Source: Seohaeicola saemankumensis
Lineage (GTDB): Bacteria > Pseudomonadota > Alphaproteobacteria > Rhodobacterales > Rhodobacteraceae
DNA: 64,000 nucleotides
Direction: 5' to 3'
Assembly: GCF_042678485.1 (NCBI RefSeq)
Contig: NZ_JBHTKR010000006.1
Span: 310,001 to 374,000 of the forward strand
Of this stretch, positions 14,347-23,750 are shown in pieces; within the stretch, counting starts at the first letter, position 1; every line of letters starts with the position of its first letter. The notes beneath the pieces were generated by a model. It was given only the letters and a program-made list of their open reading frames with translations, had not been told where the DNA came from and made no database searches. A program made the translations under genes and the position numbers.

Positions 14347-16977
14347 ATGTCGAAAACCATCTTCTGGAAACGCCTCCTGATCTGGAGCGTTTGCCTCTGG
14401 GGGCTTGTCTTTGCCCTTCCCAATGCATTCTACCCGCAGGTCGAGCGGTATAACGATGCCCTCGCCCTGCAGACCGAAACCGGCGCCCTGCCCCCGGAAA
14501 AAGCCGCCGATCTGGCGGGTTGGCAGGCGTGGTTGCCGTCCGGGCTTGTCAACCTCGGGCTGGATCTGCGCGGAGGCGCGCATCTTCTGGCCGAGATCCA
14601 GGTCGAAGATGTCCATTCCGCCCGCATGGATGCCTTCTGGCCGCAGATCCGCGACACGCTGCGCGATCAGCGCGACAAGGTGGGCACCATCCGCAGACTG
14701 GATGCAGCACCCGGCGAATTGCGGATCGCCCTGTCCGATCCCGCAGGGGAACAGGCCGCCATCGCCGCCCTGCGCGCGCTGGCCTCGCCCGTCACATCAC
14801 TTGCGGGCGCAGGCCAGAGCGATATCGAGGTCCGGGCCGAAGCGGGCGTCCTGATCGTGACCCTGTCCGAGGCCGAACGCGCCGCATCCGACGAACGCAC
14901 GCTGCAACAAAGCCTTGAGATCATCCGCCGCCGGATCGACGAGGTGGGCACACGCGAACCCACGATCCAGCGTCAGGGCCAGAACCGCATCCTGATCCAG
15001 GTGCCGGGCATCGGGTCGGCCTCGGAACTCAAGGCGCTGATCGGCACGACAGCGCATCTCAGCTTTCATCCGGTCATCGGGCGCGCCGCCAGCGCCGATG
15101 CGGCAACCCAGCCCGGCACGCAGATCCTGCCCGCGATGAACGAGCCGGACGTGTTCTACATTGTCGATCAAAGCCCGGTCGTCAGCGGCGACAACCTTGT
15201 GGATGCACAGCCCGCCTTCGACCAGAACAACCGCCCCGCCGTCAATTTCCGCTTCGATCCCACCGGCGCACGGGCCTTTGGCGACTACACCGCCGCGCAT
15301 ATCGGCCAGCCCTTTGCCATTGTCCTGGACAAGGAGGTGATCAGCGCCCCCGTGATCCAGAGCCATATCCCCGGCGGATCGGGTATCATCACCGGGCAAT
15401 TCACCGTCGAGGACAGCACGGATCTGGCCGTGCTGCTGCGCGCCGGCGCCCTGCCTGCTGGAATGTCCTTTCTGGAAGAACGCACCATCGGGCCGGAACT
15501 GGGACAGGACAGCATCGCTGCCGGTCAGCGCGCAGCCGTCATCGGCATGGCGGCTGTGGTCGTCTTCATGCTGGCCTGCTACGGCAGCTTCGGCGTCATG
15601 GCGGTCGTGGCGCTTGGCATCAACATGACATTGCTGATGGCCGCGCTGTCGCTGATCGGGGCCACCCTGACCCTGCCGGGGATCGCGGGCATCGTGCTGA
15701 CCATGGGCATGGCGGTGGATGCCAACGTCCTGATCTTCGAGCGCATCCGCGAGGAATTGCGCCAAGGCCGCCCCGCCGGTCGCGCCATCACGCTGGGCTT
15801 TGAAAAGGCCCTGTCCGCGATCCTGGACAGCAACCTGACCGGCCTGCTGACCGCGCTGATCATGTTCGCCATCGGATCGGGAGCCGTGCGCGGCTTTGCG
15901 GTGACGCTGGGCCTGGGAATCCTCACCTCGATGTTCACGGCGGTCTATGTGACGCGGCTGATCATCGAAACCTGGATGCACTGGCGCAAACCGGCCATGA
16001 TCACCCTGCGGGGGTGGATCAGGCTGGCGCCCGACACGACCACGATCGACTTCTTCCGCGCGCAATGGGCGACCTTCGGGCTGTCCCTTTTCGCGGTTCT
16101 GGCCTCGCTTCTGTTGATCGCGACGATGGGGCTGAACTTCGGGATCGACTTCAAGGGCGGCACGACCTTCCGCACCGAATCCGTGCATGAGATCGACCTG
16201 GGCGCCTATCGCGCGGCGCTGTCCACCCTGCAGCTGGGCGATGTGACGATTTCCGAAGTCTTCGATCCGGCCTTCCGCGCCGATCAGCATGTCGCCATGA
16301 TCCGCGTGCAGGCGCAGGACGGGATCGAGGCGATTTCGACCGCAACCATCGCGCAGGTCCAGGACACGCTGCGGGCTGTCGATCCGGCCATTGCTTTCAC
16401 GGCGGTGGATTCGGTCGGCCCCAAGGTGTCGGCGGAACTGATCTGGTTGGCCCTGGCCGCAGTCGGCGCGGGCGCGTTCGGCATCCTTGCCTATGTCTGG
16501 ATGCGTTTCGAATGGCAGTTCGCGGTGGGCACCGTGGCGGCGCTGGCGCATGACGTGATCGTGACGATGGGGGTCTTCGCGCTGTTCCAGTTGCGCTTTG
16601 ATCTGACCATCGTGGCGGCGCTGCTGACGATCCTGGGCTATTCGGTCAACGACACGGTCGTGATCTTCGACCGGCTGCGCGAGAACCTGGCGAAATACAA
16701 GGCCATGCCGCTGCGCGACCTGATGAACCTGTCCGCCAACGAGACGCTCAGCCGGACCTTGATGACGGCGGTGACGACGCTGATCGCACTTGCGGCGCTG
16801 CTGATCTTCGGCGGCGATGTGATCCGCGGCTTTGTCTTCGCGATGCTGTTCGGCGTGATCATCGGCACGTGGTCAACGCTTTATGTCGCGAAAAACATCG
16901 TCCTGTTCCTTGGGCTGGACCGCAGCGACAAGGCGAAACGCAAGGTGCAGCATGAATTCGCCCATATCGACGCCTGA
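14347..16977 (+). CDS. secDF: fused protein-export membrane protein SecDF
   Basis: An 876-aa fusion of SecD and SecF, the proton-driven accessory of the Sec translocon. The SecD half has an N-terminal membrane segment, VNLGLDLRGGAHLLAEI, and RRIDEVGTREPTIQRQGQN. It also carries the SGSGIITGQFT-like periplasmic P1 region, GMAVDANVLIFERIREE in TM4 and the five-TM bundle. The SecF half begins near residue 575 (MGLNFGIDFKGGTTFRTE) and has GYSVNDTVVIFDRLREN. The start is ATG 14347 with AAGGAAA upstream; a longer open frame from 14152 has no SecD content. No yajC or separate secD/secF is nearby. Many alphaproteobacteria keep separate genes, so this may be an extra copy. Confidence 0.93.
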   Translation: MSKTIFWKRLLIWSVCLWGLVFALPNAFYPQVERYNDALALQTETGALPPEKAADLAGWQAWLPSGLVNLGLDLRGGAHLLAEIQVEDVHSARMDAFWPQIRDTLRDQRDKVGTIRRLDAAPGELRIALSDPAGEQAAIAALRALASPVTSLAGAGQSDIEVRAEAGVLIVTLSEAERAASDERTLQQSLEIIRRRIDEVGTREPTIQRQGQNRILIQVPGIGSASELKALIGTTAHLSFHPVIGRAASADAATQPGTQILPAMNEPDVFYIVDQSPVVSGDNLVDAQPAFDQNNRPAVNFRFDPTGARAFGDYTAAHIGQPFAIVLDKEVISAPVIQSHIPGGSGIITGQFTVEDSTDLAVLLRAGALPAGMSFLEERTIGPELGQDSIAAGQRAAVIGMAAVVVFMLACYGSFGVMAVVALGINMTLLMAALSLIGATLTLPGIAGIVLTMGMAVDANVLIFERIREELRQGRPAGRAITLGFEKALSAILDSNLTGLLTALIMFAIGSGAVRGFAVTLGLGILTSMFTAVYVTRLIIETWMHWRKPAMITLRGWIRLAPDTTTIDFFRAQWATFGLSLFAVLASLLLIATMGLNFGIDFKGGTTFRTESVHEIDLGAYRAALSTLQLGDVTISEVFDPAFRADQHVAMIRVQAQDGIEAISTATIAQVQDTLRAVDPAIAFTAVDSVGPKVSAELIWLALAAVGAGAFGILAYVWMRFEWQFAVGTVAALAHDVIVTMGVFALFQLRFDLTIVAALLTILGYSVNDTVVIFDRLRENLAKYKAMPLRDLMNLSANETLSRTLMTAVTTLIALAALLIFGGDVIRGFVFAMLFGVIIGTWSTLYVAKNIVLFLGLDRSDKAKRKVQHEFAHIDA

Positions 16978-16996
16978 AGCCTGAAACCAGACGACC

Positions 16997-17029
16997 GGGC
17001 ACACCTGCCACCGCGCCGGTGTGCCCTTT
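16997..17029 (+). terminator. stem-loop terminator after secDF
   Basis: A perfect 9-bp stem, GGGCACACC (16997-17005) with GGTGTGCCC (17018-17026), 12-nt loop, followed by TTT. It lies 20 bp after the secDF stop in a convergent gap. Confidence 0.65.
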
Positions 17030-17094
17030 CCCTTCGGGGAGCCTGATCATGGACCGGGCATGGACCGGGCGGGGGGGGTGATACAGGCAGAACG

Positions 17095-17910
17095 CTATGC
17101 CGGACCAAGCCATCCAGACGTCTGCCAGCCCAGGATGCGCCTTGCGCGGCGGGCAATCGCCTCGTCGATCAGCTTGCCATCCACCACACCGGCGCCCTTC
17201 TCGTTTTCGGCCAGGGCGCGTTGCGCCCAGTCAATCTCGCTTTCGGTCGGGCGGAAACAGTCCATGATGGTGGCCACCTGACGAGGGTGAATGGCAGCCT
17301 TCCCGGAAAACCCGAAAGCCCGGGCGGCACGACATTCATCGGCCAGAGCGGCATTGTCCTGCACGTCAAAAAACGGCGAGTCGATTGCAGGCACACCGGC
17401 CTCGGCCGCCGCTTCCACAAGCCGGGACCGCGCGGATTGCAGCGGTGCCCAACTGCATTCCGCACCGATGTCCGAGGAATAATCGCCCGCGCCGAAAAAC
17501 ACCGCGTCTACCCGACCTGCCAGGATCGCACGGCTGTCGGCAAGGCCCGTCGCGCTTTCGATCAGGGCGACCACCTTCACACCCGGCGCCAGCATCATCC
17601 GCACCTGCTGAACCTGCCACCTGTTTTCGGTCTTGGGCAGAATGACCGCTTCGGGTGGATGTCCCGCCGCCTGCAGCATCAACAGATCCGACAAGCCTGC
17701 GGCAGTCGTGGTGGCATTCAAACGCACGACAACCGGCACGGCGCGGGCCTCAGGCATGGCAAGATGGGTCGCGACCGTCGTACGGGCCGCATCCTTTGCA
17801 CCAGGCGCGACCGCGTCCTCCAGGTCCCAGATCACCGCATCCGCACCGGATGCCGCCGCCTTGAAAAAGCGATCCGGACGGTTTCCCGGAACAAAAAGCC
17901 AGTTGATCAT
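17095..17910 (-). CDS. HpcH/CitE-type CoA-ester lyase
   Basis: A 271-aa TIM-barrel enzyme of the citrate lyase beta / malyl-CoA and citramalyl-CoA lyase family. Family marks are LFVPGNRPDRFFKAA at the N-terminus, the Mg-binding IWDLEDAVAPGAKDAAR, VVVRLNATTT, ILPKTEN, VVALIESATGLAD (Glu ligand) and GAGDYSSDIGAE. FSGKAAIHPRQVATI lies near the C-terminus. It cleaves or forms beta-hydroxyacyl-CoA esters, releasing acetyl-CoA plus a keto acid. It is the last gene of the minus-strand catabolic operon, 199 bp after the MFS gene, where nothing else was seen. Substrate not determined; citramalyl-CoA or malyl-CoA are candidates. Confidence 0.85.
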   Translation of the reverse strand: MINWLFVPGNRPDRFFKAAASGADAVIWDLEDAVAPGAKDAARTTVATHLAMPEARAVPVVVRLNATTTAAGLSDLLMLQAAGHPPEAVILPKTENRWQVQQVRMMLAPGVKVVALIESATGLADSRAILAGRVDAVFFGAGDYSSDIGAECSWAPLQSARSRLVEAAAEAGVPAIDSPFFDVQDNAALADECRAARAFGFSGKAAIHPRQVATIMDCFRPTESEIDWAQRALAENEKGAGVVDGKLIDEAIARRARRILGWQTSGWLGPA

Positions 17911-18109
17911 GAGGCTCCCTCCTGTGTTGCGCCAGCCGCCATGGCCAGGTTGCCGATACCCTCTTTGCCCGTGACTGGCCGGGCTTTGCCTTGGTCAGCA
18001 TGACGCCCCGGTTCTGGAATTGCCCGGCAAGGCGTGCTGGCGTGAACACCGAACGCGCCCAGTGCTTGCCCCTCAGGCCAGACAAGGTGATTGGACGCGA
18101 CCACAAAAT

Positions 18110-19327
18110 TCATCTGCCCTGCCGATGCTGCAACATCATCAGCAGCGCAATCATCACAGCGGCGGCAAGCGTCACCGCCAAAAGCGGCACCATGAAACTG
18201 CCGGTCCAATGGGCCAGCGTACCGAAGGCCACCGGCCCCAGAACCCCGCCAATCTCGGCCGAGGTGAAAAACAAGCCGCCGGCAAGACCCAGCCGTTCCT
18301 CGGGAACACCGGGTGTCTCCATGAGCAGCATGATCGCCACGGTCATCATGGCCCCCCGTGCAAGCCCTTGAAGCATCAGCCCCGTCGCAAGCAAGCCCGA
18401 CTGTTGAAATTGCAAAAGCACGCTTGCCACAAGAACCGCGGCGAACAGGCCCCCCATGACAACCAGTCGCCGTTCGGGCGTGGCAAGACGCGGTATGACC
18501 AACACGCCCAGAATGCCGATCGCCGGAGGCAGTGCCGCCCAGTAGCCCGCGGCCACCGCCGAGAACCCGTAGCCGCGCAGGATCTCAGGCATCCAGTTGT
18601 TGAAGCCGTGATTGATGAAGAACACGCCCACGGCCATGGCCAGGATCAGACGCACGGCCGGTACGGCCAGGATTTCCGTGAAGGCGCCAAGGTTGAACTT
18701 CTTGCTGTCGCCTGCCGCGCTCAGGGACGAGGCCCTGCCACGGGATACCAGAAGCCAGACAAGCCCAGAGGCCAGAACAAGCCCCGCATATACCGCCATC
18801 ACCCCGCGCCAATTACCGCCCACCAGCGGCAGGACCACCGCATTGGTCAGACCCAGGGCCACCAGCCCACCAAGATAGGGACCGGTCACATAAAGCCCCA
18901 TGGCGGTGGCGCGTTCCTTGCCCTGGTAGAGCCTGGCGATGACGAGGGGCGCGCCCACCGAGATCATCGGCCCGCCCGCGCCAAACAGCGCAACCGCCAG
19001 AAACAGCTGAAACGGCGTCTCGGCCAGACAGCGCAGCAAGGCCGAAGCCGCCATGATGACCGTGGCAAGGGCCAGCATCCGCCTTGCCCCCACCTGATCA
19101 ATCAGCATTCCGCAAGGAATGGCGCAAAGAATATAGGCAAGCGGCCAGGATCCCAGGATCGCGCCAATCACCGCGTTGTTGGCGTCGATATCTGTCCGGA
19201 TCTCGGCCACCAGCGGGGCCATCGAGGCAATGATGACCCCGAAGCTGAAATAGATGCCCCAGACCCCCACCAGCACGGGCCAACGCGCCGCCCCGGCGGA
19301 AACCGGGCCTTCTGATGCATCAGTCAC
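18110..19327 (-). CDS. MFS transporter
   Basis: A 405-aa major facilitator with about 12 membrane segments. It shows GMLIDQVGARRMLALATV (the loop 2-3 motif A form G-x-x-x-D-x-x-G-x-R), and cytoplasmic loops between segments 6 and 7 (SSLSAAGDSKKFNLG). The start is taken as the GTG at 19327 (VTDASEG), because GAGG lies 6 nt upstream and the preceding gene stops at 19336. The longer frame to 19435 overlaps that gene. It is cotranscribed with the acyl-CoA dehydrogenase and CoA-transferase, so it probably moves the pathway substrate or a product. Substrate unknown. Confidence 0.82.
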   Translation of the reverse strand: MTDASEGPVSAGAARWPVLVGVWGIYFSFGVIIASMAPLVAEIRTDIDANNAVIGAILGSWPLAYILCAIPCGMLIDQVGARRMLALATVIMAASALLRCLAETPFQLFLAVALFGAGGPMISVGAPLVIARLYQGKERATAMGLYVTGPYLGGLVALGLTNAVVLPLVGGNWRGVMAVYAGLVLASGLVWLLVSRGRASSLSAAGDSKKFNLGAFTEILAVPAVRLILAMAVGVFFINHGFNNWMPEILRGYGFSAVAAGYWAALPPAIGILGVLVIPRLATPERRLVVMGGLFAAVLVASVLLQFQQSGLLATGLMLQGLARGAMMTVAIMLLMETPGVPEERLGLAGGLFFTSAEIGGVLGPVAFGTLAHWTGSFMVPLLAVTLAAAVMIALLMMLQHRQGR

Positions 19328-19335
19328 GCAAGGCC

Positions 19336-20526
19336 TCAATAACTGCGCGGCAAGCCGAGAACGTGCTGGCCGAGAAAGCCGTAGATCATGTTCTTGGAGA
19401 TCGGGGCCGTCTGATACAAACGGGCCTCGCGCCACTTGCGCTCGATCCCGTATTCACGGGCAAAGGCGAAACCGCCATATGTCTGCATGCAGACCTCGGC
19501 ACAAGCCCAGGAGGCATCGGCCGCCAGCAGCTTGGCCATGTTTGCCTCGGGCCCTGCCTTTTCGCCGGCATCGAACATGGCTGCGGCCTTTGTGACCATC
19601 AGCTCGGCGGCCTGCGCCTTTGCATAGGCATCGGCGATCGGGAACTGGATACCCTGGTTGGCGCCGATGGGGCGGCCGAAAACAGTGCGGTCATTGGCAT
19701 ATTCGCAGGCTTTTTCGATAAAGAACTTGGCATCACCGATACACTCATAGGCAATCAGGATACGCTCTGCATTCATGCTGTCGACGATATATCTGAACCC
19801 CTGCCCCTCTTCCCCGACAAGCGTATCAGCCGGAATTTCCACGTTGTCGAAAAACACCTCGCAGGTGTTGTGGTTGATCATCGCGTCGATCTTGGACAGC
19901 GACATGCCGCCCTTCCTGGCCTCGTTCATGTCGATCAGGAAGACCGAGATCCCATCCGACCGCTTCTTGCATTCAGCGACGGGCGTGGTGCGGGCCAGAA
20001 GCAGCATGAGGTCCGACTCGAAGGCGCGGCTGGTCCAGACCTTCTGCCCGTTGACCACATAGCTGCCGCTGGCTGTCTTTTCGGCCTTGGTCTTGAGCTG
20101 CGTCGTATCGCTGCCCGTGGTCGGTTCGGTCACGCCGAAAGCCTGCAGCCGCAACGCGCCCGATGCGATTTTCGGCAGGTATTTTTTCTTCTGTTCCTCC
20201 GATCCGTGCTTCAGCACGGTGCCCATCGTATACATCTGGGCATGACAGGCCGCAGCGTTGCAGCCTTTGGCATGGATCGTCTCCAGCACCGCGCCCGCCG
20301 CCGACAGCGGCAGGCCCGAACCGCCGTATTCCTCGGGGATCAACGCCCCCAGGAACCCCGACTCTGTCAGCGCATCCACGAAGTCATGCGGATAGGCGTC
20401 TTCCTTGTCGAGTTTCAGCCAATACGCATTCGGGAAATCCTCGCACAGCCGGGCGACCGCGTCGCGGATATCCTGCCAGCCGGGTTTGACAGGCATCGAG
20501 ATCAGGTCGGAATCGTGTTGGGTCAT
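19336..20526 (-). CDS. acyl-CoA dehydrogenase family protein
   Basis: A 396-aa FAD-dependent acyl-CoA dehydrogenase: N-terminal helical domain (IPEEYGGSGL), the beta-domain FGVTEPTTGSDTTQLKT and YVVNGQKVWTSRAF FAD-binding stretches, then the C-terminal helical domain (DRTVFGRPIGANQGIQFPIAD, MQTYGGFAFAREYGIERKWREA). At the position where medium-chain enzymes carry the catalytic Glu, this protein reads ARLYQTAPISKN, with no Glu. The NAERILIAYE helix offers a Glu at the site used by isovaleryl-CoA and long-chain enzymes. It is followed 8 bp later by the MFS gene. Substrate unknown, probably a branched or dicarboxylic acyl-CoA. Confidence 0.88.
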   Translation of the reverse strand: MTQHDSDLISMPVKPGWQDIRDAVARLCEDFPNAYWLKLDKEDAYPHDFVDALTESGFLGALIPEEYGGSGLPLSAAGAVLETIHAKGCNAAACHAQMYTMGTVLKHGSEEQKKKYLPKIASGALRLQAFGVTEPTTGSDTTQLKTKAEKTASGSYVVNGQKVWTSRAFESDLMLLLARTTPVAECKKRSDGISVFLIDMNEARKGGMSLSKIDAMINHNTCEVFFDNVEIPADTLVGEEGQGFRYIVDSMNAERILIAYECIGDAKFFIEKACEYANDRTVFGRPIGANQGIQFPIADAYAKAQAAELMVTKAAAMFDAGEKAGPEANMAKLLAADASWACAEVCMQTYGGFAFAREYGIERKWREARLYQTAPISKNMIYGFLGQHVLGLPRSY

Positions 20527-20538
20527 TTGGGGCGTCCT

Positions 20539-21729
20539 TCAGATAACGTGCTTTGCGCGCAGCGCGGCGATTTCATCGGCCGACAGGCCAAGCTCGCTCA
20601 GGATTGCGTCGGAATGCTCGCCCGCGTCCGGGGCCGAGACATAGACCGATGCGGGCGTGCGTGAAAGTTTGACGGGTTGCGCGACAAGACGGGTCTGGCC
20701 GCGCACGGGATGTTCGACGGCTGCCGCCATGCCAAGATGCTGCACCTGCGGGTCGGCAAAGACCTCATCCATCATGTAGATCGGACCGGCGGGCACACCC
20801 ACCTCCTCAAGCGCCTCGACCCAGGCGACAGTGGTCCTTTGCGCGAAAACGGGCCGCAGCAGATCCCACAGTTCCGGCCGGTGCCGGAACCTTGCGGGAT
20901 TGGTGGCGTATCTGGCATCCTCTGCCCATTCCGGCTTGCCGATCAGCTTGCAAAAGGCCTGCCATTGCGCGTCGCTGCCCACGCCCAGGTTCAGGTGGCC
21001 GTCCTGTGTTGCCACCACGCCCATCGGTGTCACATAGGGATGATCATTACCGGTCGAGCGCGGCACTTCCCCCTCGACAAGATACCGCGCCGCCTGGAAA
21101 TCCATCAGCGCGATCTGCGCCTCCAGAAGCGAGCTTTGCACCCATTGCCCCTGGCCCGATGCGGCCCGTTCCTGCAGCGCCACCAGAATGCCGATCGCGG
21201 CGTAAAGACCGGAAGAGCTGTCAGCCACCGCAGCGCCTGCGCGCATCGGCCCTTCGTCGGGATTGCCGGTGACCCCCATGAGCCCGCCCATGCCCTGCGC
21301 GATCTGGTCAAACCCCGCACGGCGGGCATAGGGTCCCGTCTGGCCAAAGCCCGAAATCGAGGCAAGGATGATCCGGGGATTGACCGCTGCCAGATCGTCA
21401 TAGGCAAGGCCCAGACGATCCTTCACGTCGGGGCGAAAATTCTCGACCACCACATCGGCGCCTTCCACCAGACGCATGAACACCGCACGCCCTTCGGCTG
21501 ACTTCAGGTTCAGCGTCAGCGACCGCTTGTTGCGGTGCAGGTTCAACATGTCGTAACCGTGCCGCGCGCCCGAAACGCCCGCCGATGGATCCGCGCCTTC
21601 CGGGGCCTCGATCTTGATCACATCCGCTCCGAAATCGGCAAGCACGCGGCAACAGGTGGGGCCGGCCCTTACACGGGTCAGATCAAGAACCTTGAGGGAT
21701 CGCAGGGCCGTGGAACGTTCGGTCATCAT
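20539..21729 (-). CDS. CaiB/BaiF (class III) CoA-transferase
   Basis: A 396-aa class III CoA-transferase that moves CoA from a donor such as succinyl-CoA to a free acid. Marks are VLDLTRVRAGPTCCRVLADFGADVIKIE at the N-terminus, RNKRSLTLNLKS, ENFRPDVKDRLGL, and SISGFGQTGPY. The RAGFDQIAQGMGGLMGVTG stretch contains the catalytic Asp. A C-terminal small domain follows (LGMAAAVEHPVRGQT). ATG 21729 or 21726 is possible; both overlap the deacetylase stop, indicating translational coupling. It probably activates the acid that the adjacent acyl-CoA dehydrogenase then oxidises. Confidence 0.9.
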   Translation of the reverse strand: MMTERSTALRSLKVLDLTRVRAGPTCCRVLADFGADVIKIEAPEGADPSAGVSGARHGYDMLNLHRNKRSLTLNLKSAEGRAVFMRLVEGADVVVENFRPDVKDRLGLAYDDLAAVNPRIILASISGFGQTGPYARRAGFDQIAQGMGGLMGVTGNPDEGPMRAGAAVADSSSGLYAAIGILVALQERAASGQGQWVQSSLLEAQIALMDFQAARYLVEGEVPRSTGNDHPYVTPMGVVATQDGHLNLGVGSDAQWQAFCKLIGKPEWAEDARYATNPARFRHRPELWDLLRPVFAQRTTVAWVEALEEVGVPAGPIYMMDEVFADPQVQHLGMAAAVEHPVRGQTRLVAQPVKLSRTPASVYVSAPDAGEHSDAILSELGLSADEIAALRAKHVI

Positions 21730-22628
21730 CCTTGCTCCATGACGCGGGCCGCACCCTTGGCATCTGCCCTGGCATACCAGTCGCCAATGCCGCTGGACGT
21801 CAGGAAGATCGTATCGTCGCGCGCCATCAGCAGATCCAGCGCCGCCTCGAAATGATGGGCGATATGGGGCACGCCGATGATATGCGGATGCAGCGCCAGC
21901 GTCATCACGCGGGGCTGGGATTTCAGTTCCCGCTCGAACACGGCAAGCGTGGCCTCGACGCGCTTGAGGTATTCGTCGGTCGACCCGTTCTGGATCGCGT
22001 AGACCGGCACATCGTTAAGCTCGAACGTATAGGGCAGCGCCATCAGCGGACCATGCTTGGTCTTCATCCATGTGGGCAGGTCATCAAGCGCCCAGTCATG
22101 CAGGAACTCGACCCCCTCGGCCTTCAGGATGTCGGGCGTGTCCACGGTCTCGCCCAGCCCCGGCCCCAGCCAGGCGCGCGGCCGCGTGCCGCCCGCCTTT
22201 TCCAGACGGTCAAGGCAGCGGCGGATCACCTCGGCTTCGTTTTCCGCCTGCTTCAGTGATTGCTGGAACCAGCCGTGACCCACCAATTCCCAACCAGCAT
22301 CGGTCACCGCATCCATCAGCGCCGGATAGACATCCGCCACCTGGGCATTCAGAAAGGCCGAGCAAGGCAATCCCTTCCGCGCCAGCATGTCCAGAATGCG
22401 GGGCATACCGCAACGCAGCCCGTATTCCACCCAGGAGAAATTCGGCACATCCGGCGGCGCGGGCGTCGCCCCGTGCGGTGCCGGGATGATCCCGCGCGGC
22501 ATGGCCCTTTCGATCGGCCAGTATTCGATGTTCATCACGATATGGACAATCAGCGGCTTGCCCTCTGGTCCGACCAGGGGCGCGCGGTCCGAGGAAAGCT
22601 GGAACGGTATGCGTGGGTTTGACTGCAT
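21726..22628 (-). CDS. PuuE-type polysaccharide deacetylase-fold hydrolase
   Basis: A 300-aa NodB-fold protein. Instead of the metal-binding TFDDG motif it has IVMNIEYWP, and instead of H-x3-H it has ELVGHGWFQQS. Both resemble the metal-independent allantoinase PuuE and related amide hydrolases rather than sugar deacetylases. Later stretches RAWLGPGLGETVDTPDILKA and VMTLALHPHIIGVPHIAHHF fit that group. The start is ATG 22628 with GGAG 7 nt upstream; a longer frame overlaps the ATPase gene. It lies between the ABC transporter and the CoA-transferase, so it may hydrolyse an imported amide or cyclic compound to the acid that is then activated. The reaction itself is inferred. Confidence 0.75.
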   Translation of the reverse strand: MQSNPRIPFQLSSDRAPLVGPEGKPLIVHIVMNIEYWPIERAMPRGIIPAPHGATPAPPDVPNFSWVEYGLRCGMPRILDMLARKGLPCSAFLNAQVADVYPALMDAVTDAGWELVGHGWFQQSLKQAENEAEVIRRCLDRLEKAGGTRPRAWLGPGLGETVDTPDILKAEGVEFLHDWALDDLPTWMKTKHGPLMALPYTFELNDVPVYAIQNGSTDEYLKRVEATLAVFERELKSQPRVMTLALHPHIIGVPHIAHHFEAALDLLMARDDTIFLTSSGIGDWYARADAKGAARVMEQG

Positions 22629-22632
22629 GCTC

Positions 22633-23733
22633 TCACTCCACATGTAGACGGATGTCGGATGGTTTCCAGGACAGCCGCACCTGCGCCCCCGCTTCGGGCA
22701 TGGTGTCATCGCTGCCCGCAATCACGCGGCTGACCATCTCGGTCCCGTCCGGCAAGCGCACCATATGCGAGGTCGTCAGGCCAAGATAAACGCTTTCGTC
22801 ATAGGTTCCGACGAACGAATGGCCATCGGGCGGCGTATTGGCGCCATTGGCGCGGTCCAGCAAGACGCATTCCGACCGGATCGACAGGCTGACCTGCTGC
22901 CCGGCCGCCACGACAAGCCCGCGCGTATCAACCATCAGGCTGGCACCTGCCACATCGACGGTTGCACGGGTCGCGTCGGTCTTGGTGACCTTGCCCCTGA
23001 GCATGTTGTTTTCACCCACAAAGCTCGCGGTAAAGCTTTTCTCCGGCGCGCGGTAGATGTCGCGGGCCCGCCCGTATTCCACCAGATCGCCATTCGCGAT
23101 CAGCGCGATGCGGTCGGCGACGGTCATCGCCTCTTCCTGGTTATGCGTGACATGGATGAAGGTGATCCCCACCTTTTCCTGCAGATGCTTCAGCTCAAGA
23201 CACATGTCCTTGCGCAATTGGGCATCCAGCGCCGCAAGCGGTTCGTCCAGAAGAAGAATGTCGCGGTCAAGCACGATGGCGCGCGCCAATTGCACCCGCT
23301 GCTGCTGGCCGCCCGACAGCTCATGCGGCTTGCGATGGGTGAACTGGGACAGGCCGACCTGTTCAAGGGCGTAATCGACCTTTTCGGCGATCTGCGCCTT
23401 GGGCAGCCCCGCAACCTTGAGGCCATAGCCGACATTCTGGGTCACGGTCATATGCGGAAACAGCGCATAGGCTTGAAACACCATCGTGGTGGGGCGCTTG
23501 TCGGGGGGCAGATGCCCGACGCTGCGCCCATGCAGCAGAATTTCGCCACGGGTGGGCTTGTGAAAGCCGCCGATGGTCCGCAGCAGCGTGGTCTTGCCGC
23601 CACCCGACGGCCCCAACAGCACGAAATACTCGCCCGCGGCGATCGAGACATTCACGTCCTTCAACGCAACGAAGTCGCCGTAATGCTTGGAAAGGTTTCG
23701 CACCTCGACGGCGGGTGCATTCTGTTCGGTCAT
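22633..23733 (-). CDS. ABC transporter ATP-binding protein, PotA-like
   Basis: A 366-aa importer ATPase. Walker A is LGPSGGGKTTLLR, Q-loop VFQAYALFPHMTV, signature ELSGGQQQRVQLARA, Walker B DILLLDEPLAALDAQLRK and H-loop FIHVTHNQEEA. The C-terminal ~110 residues form a TOBE_2 domain. It is of the spermidine/putrescine/opine class. It energises the two permeases 23751-24635 and 24644-25558 and works with the binding protein 25565-26728. The gap to the preceding gene is 17 bp. Substrate not determined. Confidence 0.93.
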   Translation of the reverse strand: MTEQNAPAVEVRNLSKHYGDFVALKDVNVSIAAGEYFVLLGPSGGGKTTLLRTIGGFHKPTRGEILLHGRSVGHLPPDKRPTTMVFQAYALFPHMTVTQNVGYGLKVAGLPKAQIAEKVDYALEQVGLSQFTHRKPHELSGGQQQRVQLARAIVLDRDILLLDEPLAALDAQLRKDMCLELKHLQEKVGITFIHVTHNQEEAMTVADRIALIANGDLVEYGRARDIYRAPEKSFTASFVGENNMLRGKVTKTDATRATVDVAGASLMVDTRGLVVAAGQQVSLSIRSECVLLDRANGANTPPDGHSFVGTYDESVYLGLTTSHMVRLPDGTEMVSRVIAGSDDTMPEAGAQVRLSWKPSDIRLHVE

Positions 23734-23750
23734 GGCGGTCGTCCCGTTTT

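Noticed and set aside
14797..16551. 584-aa open frame antisense to secDF
   Set aside because: Composition is that of an antisense shadow, and secDF on the other strand has clear family motifs.
17051..17078. Tandem TGGACCGGGCA copies followed by eight G, as a possible phase-variable tract
   Set aside because: It lies in a convergent gap between two stop codons with no promoter or reading frame to switch.
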